Positions 8,647 through 16,522 of a stretch of 64,000 bases of DNA are shown here, piece after piece; within the stretch, counting starts at the first letter, position 1; every line of letters begins with the position of its first letter. A model generated the notes under the pieces. The model had not been told where the DNA came from, did not search any database, and worked only from the letters and a program-made list of their open reading frames with translations. The DNA comes from Gordonibacter massiliensis (ex Traore et al. 2017) (GTDB taxonomy: Bacteria; Actinomycetota; Coriobacteriia; Coriobacteriales; Eggerthellaceae). Made by a program: the position numbers and the translations under genes. The DNA lies in NCBI GenBank assembly GCA_900170005.1, contig LT827128.1, forward strand, positions 3,406,168 through 3,470,167, in the 5' to 3' direction.

Positions 8647-8892
8647 ATGTGCTTCAGACCACCTTCGTTCGACGAGATGATGAAGAAGTGCCCGAACTGC
8701 GGCGCCTTCAACCCGCCCGAGAACGATAAATGCAAGAAGTGCGGCACCGAGCTTCCCGCTGCGGATGCTGCCGGCACGGGTGCCAACGCGCCCGCTCCCA
8801 GTGCTCCTGGCGCCCCCAAGGCTCCTGGCGCCGCCCCGGCCGCTCCCGGTGCCCCCAAGGCTCCCGGCGCGCCGAAACCGCCGACGGCGTAA
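8647..8892 (+). CDS. Small zinc-ribbon protein with Ala/Pro-rich tail
   Basis: 81 aa from ATG 8647 (GAGGAGG 9 nt upstream). One zinc ribbon, CPNCGAFNPPENDKCKKCG, begins near residue 14. It is followed by a low-complexity tail built from GAPKAPGAP-like units that ends KPPTA. The gene at 33110 has the same architecture and also starts MC-R-P, so the two are clear paralogues, each next to a molybdoenzyme plus ferredoxin pair. Probable job: structural or partner-binding accessory for the oxidoreductase (inference). No catalytic motif is visible. Confidence 0.75.
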   Translation: MCFRPPSFDEMMKKCPNCGAFNPPENDKCKKCGTELPAADAAGTGANAPAPSAPGAPKAPGAAPAAPGAPKAPGAPKPPTA

Positions 8893-8978
8893 AACGCCGC
8901 GCGGATCCGATCCTTCCGGCGAGAGCGGTTTCAGAGAGAGCCGCGCGAGCGTCGAGAAAAGGATCATGCAGGTCTTTA

Positions 8979-9086
8979 AGAAACCCCGATCCTCCGTTCG
9001 GAAGAGGAGACCGAACGGACACGGGAATGCGGGATGCGTGGTTTGAGGAGGCTGCGAATCCCAAGTAAGCGTGTTTCGGGGTTTCT
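8979..9086 (+). promoter_or_regulatory. Structured leader before molybdoenzyme 1
   Basis: AGAAACCCCGA (8979-8989) pairs exactly with TCGGGGTTTCT (9076-9086). Inside this long-range stem, CCGTTCGG and CCGAACGG (about 8994-9018) form a local hairpin. The intergenic gap of about 250 nt inside an otherwise tight cluster suggests a processed or regulated leader. It does not match a riboswitch class I can name. Confidence 0.4.
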
Positions 9087-9139
9087 GAAGAATAAGAGTT
9101 CATCTTATCGGTATCTCTTTTATGAAAGGGGGGCTTTTC

Positions 9140-11506
9140 ATGATCAACGAATACAACCATGATCTGTACAAAACAGACTGGCGTTGGTACGAGGATGGTT
9201 ATGAAGTGACCCGCACCTCGGTCTGGACCGGACCTGGGTGTCACAACGGCTGCGGCGTGCTCACGTACGTCAAAGACGGCAAGCTCGAGAAGATCGAGGG
9301 CGACCCCAACTTCGGGTACAACCAGGGACGTCTGTGCCTGCGCTGCCTGAACATGGTCGAGAACATCTACAACAACGACCGCCTCAAGTGGCCTCTCCTC
9401 CGCGACGGCGAAAAAGGCGAGAACAAGTGGAAGCGCATCACGTGGGAAGAGGCCTTCGACTGGCTCGAGGACACCTACGCGAAGATCTGCAAGACCATTC
9501 ATGACGACTACAACGGCATCGGGCCCGAGGGCATCGTCGCCCTGTCCGGCACCGGTCGTAACGCCATGTGGCATGGCGCTATGTGCCTCCGCGCCGTCTT
9601 CGGCAGCCCGAACATGGCGTTCGGCTTCCTCTCTGCCGACTCCTGCTACCAGCCCCGCATGACCGCCAACCTCATGAAGGACGGCGACTGCTGGATCCTG
9701 GACGCCTCGCAGCTGCACCCCGACCGTTACGACAACCCGGAGTGGAAGCGCCCCGAAGTCGTTATCGTGTGGGGCAACGAGCCTCTCGCATCCAACCCCG
9801 ACGGCTTCGTCGGCCACTGGATCGTCGACCTCATGCGCATGGGCACGAAGCTCATCGTCATGGACCCGGCCCTCACGTGGCTGGCCTCGAAGGCCGACAT
9901 CTGGATCCAGGTTCGCCCCGGCACTGACTGCGCGCTCGCCATGGGCATGCTGCGCGTCATCGTCGACGAGGATCTGTACGATCACGACTTCGTCGAGAAC
10001 TGGTGCTACGGCTTCGACGAGCTCGTCGAGCGCCTGCAGGACTACCCGACCGACAAGGTCGCGGAAATCTGCTGGATCCCCGAGCAGCAGATCTACGACG
10101 CTGCCCGCATGTTCGCGGCCGCCAAGCCCGGCGCCATCCAGTGGGGTCTCGCCATCGACATGCAGATCGCCGCTATGGAGGCTTCGTTCGCCATCTCCGA
10201 CATCACGGCCCTTTGCGGCAACCTCGACGTCCCCGGTGGCAACGTGCTCGTGCGCTACGCGTACAACAGCTCCAAGAAGTACGGCTGCGGCCTCGAGTTC
10301 ATCTCCCAGGAGATGCTCGACCGCCGTATCGGCACCGACCAGTCGCCCATCCACAAGGCCGGCTACACGCCGTTCATTCCGCCCGACCTGCTGCTCGAGG
10401 CCATGGAGACGGGCGTGCCCTATCCGGTCCAGATGCTCTGGGTCCACGGCACGAACCCCATCGCCAACATGGGCGGCGACGCCCCGCGCATCTACCGCGC
10501 GTGGCAGAACGTGCCCTACACGGTCGTCGTCGACTACTATCTGACCCCGACCGCGGTCGCCTTCGCCGACCTGGTGCTCCCGGTGGCCATGTCCGTCGAG
10601 CGCGACTCCTTCCGCTCCTGGTGGCAGCCGCTGCGTACGCTGACCGCGTCCGCCGGCCGTTACTACGAGTGCATGATGGACGAAGAGCTGGTGTTCTATC
10701 TGGGCAAGCGCTTCAACCCGGACTTCTTCAACCAGTTCGAATCCGTGCGCGACTTCCTCACGTGGATGATCCAGGACGACGGCAACGGCGTTCCCTACAC
10801 GTTCGAGGACCTCACCCACAAGGTGTACGACTACTGGGATTGGAACGAGACGTACCACAAGTACGAGAAGGGCCTGCTCCGCGAAGACGGTCAGCCCGGC
10901 TTCGTCACGGCCACCGGCATGTACGAGATCTCTTCGCCGCTGTTCGACGTGTGGGGCTTCGATCCGCTGCCGCACCACATGGAGCCGTTCGAGAGCCCGT
11001 ACCGCACGCCTGAGCTGTACAAGGAGTACCCGTACATCTACACGTCCGGTCACCGCCACATCGGCCTGTTCCACTCCGAGCATCGCCAGCTGCCCACCAT
11101 GCGCGAAGTGCACCCCACGGCCATCGCCGACATCTCGCCCGAGATCGCCGAGGAGATCGGCGTCAAGGAAGGCGACTGGGTGTGGTTCGAGAACAAGCGC
11201 GGTAAGTGCAAGCAGCAGGCGCACATCGCTCCGGGCCTCATGCCGAACCTCGTCCGTGCCCGCCACGGCTGGTGGTTCCCCGAGCAGGAGGCTGCTGAGC
11301 CGAACCTGTACGGCGTGTTCGACTGCAACGGCAATAACCTGACCACGATGGGCGTGTACGGCCCGACGCACTACGGCGCCCCGTACAAGAGCTCGCTCTG
11401 CAAGTGCTACAAGGTGACGCCTGAAAATGATTGCTCGCCCAGCGAGATTGTGACTAAGGGAGGTGGCTTCGGTGGCTATGACTACACCCGGTTCGAAGGC
11501 GACTAA
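9140..11506 (+). CDS. Molybdopterin oxidoreductase, catechol dehydroxylase-like large subunit
   Basis: 788 aa from ATG 9140 (AAAGGGGGG 6 nt upstream). DMSO-reductase family with bis-MGD Mo cofactor. C34, C38, C66 and C69 form an N-terminal [4Fe-4S] motif with spacing Cx3C-x27-Cx2C. The SADSCYQPR segment is probably near the Mo-ligand position. MGD-binding stretches include GTNPIANMGGDAPR and the C-terminal RHGWWFPE region. No Tat signal, so cytoplasmic. It is followed by a two-cluster ferredoxin, a zinc ribbon and an aromatic-acid carrier, the layout of the Hcdh/Dadh-type dehydroxylases described in Eggerthella and Gordonibacter. The substrate (a catechol or pyrogallol aromatic) is inferred. 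It closely resembles the gene at 30345. Confidence 0.85.
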   Translation: MINEYNHDLYKTDWRWYEDGYEVTRTSVWTGPGCHNGCGVLTYVKDGKLEKIEGDPNFGYNQGRLCLRCLNMVENIYNNDRLKWPLLRDGEKGENKWKRITWEEAFDWLEDTYAKICKTIHDDYNGIGPEGIVALSGTGRNAMWHGAMCLRAVFGSPNMAFGFLSADSCYQPRMTANLMKDGDCWILDASQLHPDRYDNPEWKRPEVVIVWGNEPLASNPDGFVGHWIVDLMRMGTKLIVMDPALTWLASKADIWIQVRPGTDCALAMGMLRVIVDEDLYDHDFVENWCYGFDELVERLQDYPTDKVAEICWIPEQQIYDAARMFAAAKPGAIQWGLAIDMQIAAMEASFAISDITALCGNLDVPGGNVLVRYAYNSSKKYGCGLEFISQEMLDRRIGTDQSPIHKAGYTPFIPPDLLLEAMETGVPYPVQMLWVHGTNPIANMGGDAPRIYRAWQNVPYTVVVDYYLTPTAVAFADLVLPVAMSVERDSFRSWWQPLRTLTASAGRYYECMMDEELVFYLGKRFNPDFFNQFESVRDFLTWMIQDDGNGVPYTFEDLTHKVYDYWDWNETYHKYEKGLLREDGQPGFVTATGMYEISSPLFDVWGFDPLPHHMEPFESPYRTPELYKEYPYIYTSGHRHIGLFHSEHRQLPTMREVHPTAIADISPEIAEEIGVKEGDWVWFENKRGKCKQQAHIAPGLMPNLVRARHGWWFPEQEAAEPNLYGVFDCNGNNLTTMGVYGPTHYGAPYKSSLCKCYKVTPENDCSPSEIVTKGGGFGGYDYTRFEGD

Positions 11507-11828
11507 CGGTCTGCTGATCGACTACGAATTCTGCACCAACTGCCATACGTGCGAAGTTGCTTGCAAGAAGGTACATGATCTTCCGATCGGCCAATACGGC
11601 ATCAAGACGCTGGAATACGGCCCCGTGAAGAACGTCAACGGCAAGTGGGAGTGGACCTATCTGCCCCTGCCCACGGATCTGTGCGACCTCTGCGCCGACC
11701 GTGTGGCCGAGGGCCGTCTCCCGAGCTGCGTGCATCACTGCCAGTCCGGCATCATGTACTACGGCACGCTCGAGGAGCTGTCCGCTAAGTTGGCTGAGAA
11801 GCCCAATCAGGTGCTTTTCGCAAAGTAA
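11472..11828 (+). CDS. Two-cluster 4Fe-4S small subunit of molybdoenzyme 1
   Basis: 118 aa. GTG 11472 is preferred because AAGGGAGG lies 8 nt upstream, the same geometry as the paralogue at 32686; GTG 11463 and ATG 11478 are alternatives. It overlaps the large-subunit stop by about 35 nt, so translation is coupled. Two cluster motifs: CTNCHTCEVAC plus CDLCADR with a distal SCVHHC. It lacks the third and fourth clusters of DmsB-type subunits. It should pass electrons to the catalytic subunit in the cytoplasm; no membrane anchor is encoded here. Confidence 0.85.
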   Translation: MAMTTPGSKATNGLLIDYEFCTNCHTCEVACKKVHDLPIGQYGIKTLEYGPVKNVNGKWEWTYLPLPTDLCDLCADRVAEGRLPSCVHHCQSGIMYYGTLEELSAKLAEKPNQVLFAK

Positions 11829-11852
11829 TGTTGGAACGAAGGAGGTAGAGCT

Positions 11853-12089
11853 ATGGCTCGTCAGGAGAAAGGCGGATTCCGTCCGCCTCCATTGGGGAAA
11901 ATTCTGTGGAAGTGCACCGAGTGCGGTACTTTCAACGCGGCCGATGCCACGTCGTGCAAGAAGTGCGGCGCCGAGAAGGAGAAGGTTGCTGACAAGTCCA
12001 TCGAGAGCGCGACGTTCAAGCCGATCGATGACTCCGAGCGCCTGAACCAGGACAAGAAGGCCGTCGAGAAGATTCTCGGCGAAGAGTAG
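11853..12089 (+). CDS. Small zinc-ribbon protein of molybdoenzyme cluster 1
   Basis: 78 aa, GGAGG 7 nt upstream of the ATG. One zinc ribbon, CTECGTFNAADATSCKKCG, at about residues 21-39, then a charged helical tail (DDSERLNQDKKAVEKILGEE). It sits 24 nt after the ferredoxin gene and so is in the same operon. Same ribbon type as 8647 and 33110 but without the Ala/Pro tail. Function unknown; an accessory to the oxidoreductase is likely from context. Confidence 0.75.
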   Translation: MARQEKGGFRPPPLGKILWKCTECGTFNAADATSCKKCGAEKEKVADKSIESATFKPIDDSERLNQDKKAVEKILGEE

Positions 12090-12361
12090 CAGTTCCAACG
12101 GCGAGGGGATCTCTTTCTCGAGATTGGGGTCCCCTCCGTCTTTCCATGGCCGTCTGGCAGGGTCGAAACGTTTTCACGGGGAAATGCTGAAAGAGCAAAA
12201 GAAGACGATGCCTCGATCCGAGTCTACAAATCCAGGGCTAGCGCACGAAGCGGGAACGCCTTCTTTTGCGCGGGATCCGCACTGCCCGACGGCTGCCTAT
12301 CAGATTCTCCGACTTGAAAGAACGGCTCATAAGGGTCGGGGAACGTTCCAAGGAGCGGATT

Positions 12362-13771
12362 ATGAGTGCAGCTGCTAAGTCGCCGGGGAAGTTCACCATT
12401 TCCCAGGCGATCGACTCCCTCGGAGTCAGCAAGTTTACCATTTCCATTTTCTTCCTCGTTGGCATAGCGATGATGTTCGATGGTTACGACTACATGATCA
12501 TCTCCTACACCAACACCCAGATCATGCAGGAGTTCTTCGGTCCTGCGGGCAACGACGCCCTCAAGGGCGCCCTGTCGTCTTGGTCGACCATCGGCATCGT
12601 GGTGGGCTCGTTCGCAGCCGGCCCGCTGTCCGACAAGTTCGGCCGCCGCAAGATCCTCACCATCGGCACGTTCATGTACGGCCTGCTCACCATTCCGTGC
12701 ATCTTTGCCCCGAACTACGAGGTCTTCGCGGTCTTCCGCGTGCTGGCCGGCCTGTTCCTGGGCGTGTGCACGCCTATCGTCACCACGCTGTTCACGGAGT
12801 TCACTCCCACGAAGCAGCGTTCGTTCTTCATCACGTTCGGCATGGCGTGGATGATCGTCGGCTGGGTTATGGCCGCCCTCGTGGGCACCGTCATCGTGCA
12901 GATCACCACGTGGCACTGGTGCTACGCCATCGGCGCTCTGCCGGTGATCTACGCGTTCATCTTCGGTAAGTTCACACCGGAGTCGGCGCACTGGGCAGCC
13001 GTTCACGGCAAGATGGATGTCGCTGTGAAGACGCTCGAGCGCATCGAGAAGCGTGCGGGCAAGGAGATCCCCTACGATCTCAAGGCCGAGAACCTTCTCG
13101 TTCCGCCGGTTTCCGCCAAGTCGAGCCCTGCTGAGGTGTGGAAGGGCAAGTACCTGAAGACCACCATCGCTCTGGTTGTCATCTACTTCGCCGGCAACTT
13201 CAGCATCTACGGCGTGAACGCTTGGCTGCCGGCCTTGATGCTCGAGGCCACGGGCGGCGCCGTCACCGCGTCGTACATGCTGGCCATGGCGCAGAACGCC
13301 GCGTCCGTCGTGGCGAACTGCACCACCGGTTTCGTGTCGGAGGCCATGGGCCGCAAGCGCAACCTCATCTTCGGCTACGGCCTGTCGGTGGTTGCCTGCC
13401 TCATCGTGTCTCAGGTGGTCAAGCTTCCCGCCGAGACGAGCTTCTGGCCGTACCTGATCGCGTTCGTGTTCATGGGCTTCGCTCTGAACTACGCCATCAC
13501 CGCTGCTCAGCCGATGATGTCCGAGTCGTACCCCACCGAGTTCCGTAACTCCGGCGTTGCGACGATCGTCGCTCTGGGCAAGTCCGCAGGCATCCTGTCG
13601 CCCATCATCCTGGGCGGTCTGAAGGCTGCGGGTTGGGCGTTCTCTCCGCTCATCATGCTGCTGGCCGCCCCCATGGCGTTCGGCTTCTTGGCTGGCTTCC
13701 TGCTTCCCAAGGGCGCCAAGGGCATGAACATCGACGATATCGCCGATGAGGCTGCCGACGCGAAAGCGTAA
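12362..13771 (+). CDS. MFS transporter, aromatic acid:H+ symporter type
   Basis: 469 aa from ATG 12362 (AAGGAG 7 nt upstream). Twelve predicted membrane segments. The first contains FDGYD, the DG-x-D signature of the AAHS family (PcaK, BenK, MhpT). The loop after segment 2 has the MFS motif GPLSDKFGRRK, and a matching motif VSEAMGRKRN follows segment 8. Proposed role: uptake of the aromatic substrate of the upstream molybdoenzyme, as for the carrier in known hydrocaffeate dehydroxylase loci (family knowledge plus context). The specific substrate is not determined. Confidence 0.85.
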   Translation: MSAAAKSPGKFTISQAIDSLGVSKFTISIFFLVGIAMMFDGYDYMIISYTNTQIMQEFFGPAGNDALKGALSSWSTIGIVVGSFAAGPLSDKFGRRKILTIGTFMYGLLTIPCIFAPNYEVFAVFRVLAGLFLGVCTPIVTTLFTEFTPTKQRSFFITFGMAWMIVGWVMAALVGTVIVQITTWHWCYAIGALPVIYAFIFGKFTPESAHWAAVHGKMDVAVKTLERIEKRAGKEIPYDLKAENLLVPPVSAKSSPAEVWKGKYLKTTIALVVIYFAGNFSIYGVNAWLPALMLEATGGAVTASYMLAMAQNAASVVANCTTGFVSEAMGRKRNLIFGYGLSVVACLIVSQVVKLPAETSFWPYLIAFVFMGFALNYAITAAQPMMSESYPTEFRNSGVATIVALGKSAGILSPIILGGLKAAGWAFSPLIMLLAAPMAFGFLAGFLLPKGAKGMNIDDIADEAADAKA

Positions 13772-13815
13772 GGTTCCACCGCGCGGCTGTTGATGTTGCG
13801 CGAAGGTTTGTTCGA

Positions 13816-13955
13816 CCGACCGACGAGGTTTCCAGGCTGCTGCCGGAGGCCTCGTCGGTCGGGTTTGCCGGGACGATTCCGTGATCGACCGGTTCGCCTG
13901 CGGTGTCGCATCGCAAGCGGCCGGCTCCGTCGAATCCTTCCGGCAAACCCGACCG
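13816..13955 (+). promoter_or_regulatory. Two mutually exclusive hairpins between carrier and zinc-ribbon gene
   Basis: The arm 13816-13828 pairs with 13850-13862 (13 bp). The overlapping segment 13856-13871 pairs instead with 13940-13955 (16 bp, exact). Both cannot form at once. The first could terminate the carrier transcript (GTTTG follows), the second would relieve it; an attenuator-like switch is possible but not shown. Confidence 0.4.
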
Positions 13956-14030
13956 AGATGTCTGCGGGCGACGTCGTTTTCCAGGAAGATGTCGAACGCA
14001 GGCGGCCTAATCGATTGAAGGGGGTTCGCG

Positions 14031-14282
14031 ATGGGCGCTATCATCTGTCCGTTCTGCGGCAAGGAATCGGCATCCGAGGATCATTGCACGAAATGCCGCA
14101 CGCGCTTCACCAAGGAGATCCGAGCGGCGGCCTACCGCGTTGAAGACGACCCGCGCAGCGACCGCATAGGCCCGGTTTCCACGAAGACCGCGAAGATATT
14201 CTGCTGGGTTATCCTGGGGCTGCTCCTGGTCGCTTTCGTGCTGGCCACCGAGCTCACCGGCAACGGCGTCACCGGCCACTGA
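14031..14282 (+). CDS. Zinc-ribbon protein with one C-terminal membrane helix
   Basis: 83 aa, GAAGGGGG 6 nt upstream. N-terminal zinc ribbon CPFCGKESASEDHCTKC (residues 6-22), a polar middle, then a single hydrophobic helix (KIFCWVILGLLLVAFVLATEL). It is the fourth small zinc-ribbon gene near cluster 1/OFA transporters and the only membrane-anchored one. It may tether a partner to the membrane (inference). Confidence 0.7.
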   Translation: MGAIICPFCGKESASEDHCTKCRTRFTKEIRAAAYRVEDDPRSDRIGPVSTKTAKIFCWVILGLLLVAFVLATELTGNGVTGH

Positions 14283-14308
14283 GTGACAACGACCACGTCT
14301 TCGAACAA

Positions 14309-14475
14309 TTCGCGTTAACCCCCGTAGGGGCGATCTCCAGATCGCCCGGTGCTGAAACGCCCGAAGAAGATGGACGATGCGGCAAGCGCACCGTGCGCTC
14401 GCCGCATCGTTTCGTTTTGCCGTGGCCGATCACGCTGGACGATCTGGAGATCGCCCCTACGGGGGTTAACGCGAA
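14309..14475. repeat. Long inverted repeat of the GTAGGGGCGATC family
   Basis: Arms of 36 nt (14309-14344 and 14440-14475) are exact reverse complements carrying CCCCCGTAGGGGCGATC. The 95-nt centre holds a second hairpin (GATGCGGC and GCCGCATC flanking GCGCAC/GTGCGC). It separates two convergent genes, so it may terminate both, but it is also one member of a dispersed family (see 14886, 44098, 44877, 55671, 58309, 58401). Confidence 0.7.
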
Positions 14476-14507
14476 GGGAAGAGGGCAACCCCTCGCCCCT
14501 CGCTTCG

Positions 14508-14849
14508 TTACCCCTCGCGCTTCGCCTGCTCGTAGTTCTTGATATCCTGCTTCGTGATGCCCACGCTGGCTTGGATGCCCCTGATCTCGTTGCCCGAACG
14601 GGTGAAATCGACGCTCGAGGTGCCTCCCAGGATGGCCAGGCCGATGCCGGCCATCATCATGGCGGCACCGACGGCCATGTTCCCCACTTCCAAAACGCCG
14701 CTCGTTTCCAGCGCCAACTTCACCGTGACCAGCACGATGATGGCGGCGAGGGCGGCGGCGCACTTTATGATGTCCTTGCGGCGGTTCGCCTTGAGGCGCT
14801 CGATGTCTTCGTACGCCTTCGCCTTGCGCTGGCTCATACTCTTTCCCAT
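14508..14849 (-). CDS. Small two-helix membrane protein
   Basis: 113 aa from ATG 14849 (AAGGAA 6 nt upstream). A basic N-terminus (KAKAYEDIERLKANRRKDIIK) precedes two hydrophobic helices separated by a short turn, then a polar C-terminus. The protein at 19964 shares EIERLKA-RR-DIIK and the two-helix plan, so they are paralogues; both lie near OFA-type MFS or other transport genes. It follows the MFS gene at 14960-16261 in the same direction with a hairpin between them. Function unknown. Confidence 0.7.
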   Translation of the reverse strand: MGKSMSQRKAKAYEDIERLKANRRKDIIKCAAALAAIIVLVTVKLALETSGVLEVGNMAVGAAMMMAGIGLAILGGTSSVDFTRSGNEIRGIQASVGITKQDIKNYEQAKREG

Positions 14850-14885
14850 GACGGTTCCTTTCCCCTGAGTTCGGACCTGTCGGTT

Positions 14886-14925
14886 CTCCCCGCAGGGACG
14901 ATCCTCTGATCGCCCCTGCGGGGAG
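14886..14925. repeat. 18-bp hairpin, variant of the GTAGGGGCG repeat
   Basis: Arms 14886-14903 and 14908-14925 pair with a single mismatch around a CTCT loop (CTCCCCGCAGGG...). It sits between the MFS gene and the small membrane gene on the minus strand and may act as an intercistronic terminator. Confidence 0.65.
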
Positions 14926-14959
14926 GCCGGCCGTGCGGGGCCGGCCTCCGAGAGAGGGC

Positions 14960-16261
14960 CTACGAGGCGGCCGTAGCCGTCTCGGGTGCGTCGACGCCTT
15001 CGGTCGCCGCCTTGGCCTTGCGGCCTTCGAGCATTTTCATGTCGCTGTTCCACTTCTTGGAGAACGGCAGCACGTCCAGCGCGGCCACGAGCGACAGCAC
15101 GCCCATGACCATGAACACGGCCAGGCGGTTGTCGCCGCCCACGGCGCCCTGCACCACGATGTTCAGGATGGAGCCGAACACGATGGCGAAGTTCGCCAGC
15201 GACAGGTTGAGCGGGTACTTCTTGGCACCGTAGCGCTGGCGGGCGAACGCCGAGGCCACCACGGGCACGCCGCCGTAGCAGAAGCCGCAGCAGAACGCGC
15301 CCACCACGTAGAGCGCCGAGATGCCGGTGGTGAACGCGCCGATGATGCAGGCGCAGGCAGCCACGGCGATGAGGCCGTCGACCAGCATGGTCACCTTCAC
15401 GTTCGTCTTGTCGTAGATGAGGCCGATGACCACGCGCGCCAGGCCGTTGCAGGTGGACACCAAGCCCACGAGCAGCGTGGCGAAGCCCACGTCGAAGCCC
15501 ACGGCCTGCGCGTCGGAGGCGCAGTTGCCGATGGTGGCCAGGCCGATGGCGATGACGATGATGGCCCAGATCCAGTACACGTAGAACGTGGACGACTTGA
15601 GCGGCGTGTCCTGCTCGCCCGGGTCGTAGCCGCTGGCGGTGGCCTTCTCGGGCGCCATGAGCGCCACGATGTTCGCCGGCGGGCGGCGCAGCGTGCAGGC
15701 CAGCACGACCACGACGAGCGCGGTGATCACGCCGATGGCCACGAACACGGTGCCCAGGCCGAGCGTCGGCGCCAAGTTCACCGAGAGCGTGCCCAAAATG
15801 AGCGAGCCCAGGCCGAAGCCCATCATGAGCACGCCCGACGAGAAGCCCACCTTGTCGGGGAACCACACGTTGGTCGTGGCGATGACGGAGTTGTAGCCCA
15901 CGCCCACGCCCAGGCCGCCCAGCACGCCGTAGCACAGGTACACTACGGTGATGCTCCCCTGGCCGAACAGGCCGGTGCCGGCGAAGCCGCAGAAGAACAG
16001 CACGGCGGCTACGAACAGCGTGTTGCGCACGCCGATTTTGCCTTCGATCTGCGAGCCGATGACGGCGCCGACGCAGAACGTGATCATCATGATGTTGAAC
16101 GTGAGGCCCACGGCGCTCTTCTCGAGGCCGAACGTGGTGCATATGGGCGCCGCGAACATGGAGAACGCGTAGATGAGCCCCAGAAACAGCAACGTGAGCG
16201 TGGATAAGGCCAGATAGAGCACTCGCTTGCTCTTGATCTGGCCGACGGTCATATCAGGCAT
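14960..16261 (-). CDS. MFS transporter, oxalate/formate antiporter (OFA) family
   Basis: 433 aa from ATG 16261 (GAGAGGGG just upstream). Twelve membrane segments. The first (LALSTLTLLFLGLIYAFSMF) and the GVGVGYNSVIATTNVWFPDK stretch are typical of the OFA family, members of which exchange small carboxylates. The loop IYDKTN takes the place of the MFS RxGRR motif. Soluble tail of about 30 residues. It is divergent from the second OFA gene at 16523, with a GTACTAG box in the shared 260-nt gap. Substrate unknown. Confidence 0.8.
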   Translation of the reverse strand: MPDMTVGQIKSKRVLYLALSTLTLLFLGLIYAFSMFAAPICTTFGLEKSAVGLTFNIMMITFCVGAVIGSQIEGKIGVRNTLFVAAVLFFCGFAGTGLFGQGSITVVYLCYGVLGGLGVGVGYNSVIATTNVWFPDKVGFSSGVLMMGFGLGSLILGTLSVNLAPTLGLGTVFVAIGVITALVVVVLACTLRRPPANIVALMAPEKATASGYDPGEQDTPLKSSTFYVYWIWAIIVIAIGLATIGNCASDAQAVGFDVGFATLLVGLVSTCNGLARVVIGLIYDKTNVKVTMLVDGLIAVAACACIIGAFTTGISALYVVGAFCCGFCYGGVPVVASAFARQRYGAKKYPLNLSLANFAIVFGSILNIVVQGAVGGDNRLAVFMVMGVLSLVAALDVLPFSKKWNSDMKMLEGRKAKAATEGVDAPETATAAS

Positions 16262-16367
16262 GGATCCCCTCTCTTTCAACGGTTACACGCGCGCACGGGC
16301 AAACGCGGGCATGCCGTGCGGCAGATACTATTGTGCCGTGCGCGCGCGGGCGCACGTATAGTCGTCC

Positions 16368-16403
16368 GTACTAGATGCCCCCGTTTTCATACTCCTCACG
16401 GTA
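16368..16403 (+). promoter_or_regulatory. GTACTAG box between two divergent OFA transporters
   Basis: GTACTAG, eight bases, TTTTCATAC, seven bases, GGTA, ending 120 nt before the GTG start at 16523. Third strong copy of the box seen at 5749 and 8504. Confidence 0.65.
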
Positions 16404-16522
16404 GGGGGAAACCGCGCGCCGGTGGTAGGTTGCAAGGCGAGCAAACGCGCGCGGACGCGCGCGGCTTCCGTTCGGAGGCGCACGCCGCCTTCGCCGGGAA
16501 ACGTCAGGGGGAGGCGAGGAGC

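Noticed and set aside
8979-9086. Molybdenum-cofactor riboswitch before molybdoenzyme 1
   Set aside because: Structured, but I could not match the conserved Moco RNA features; reported only as a structured leader.
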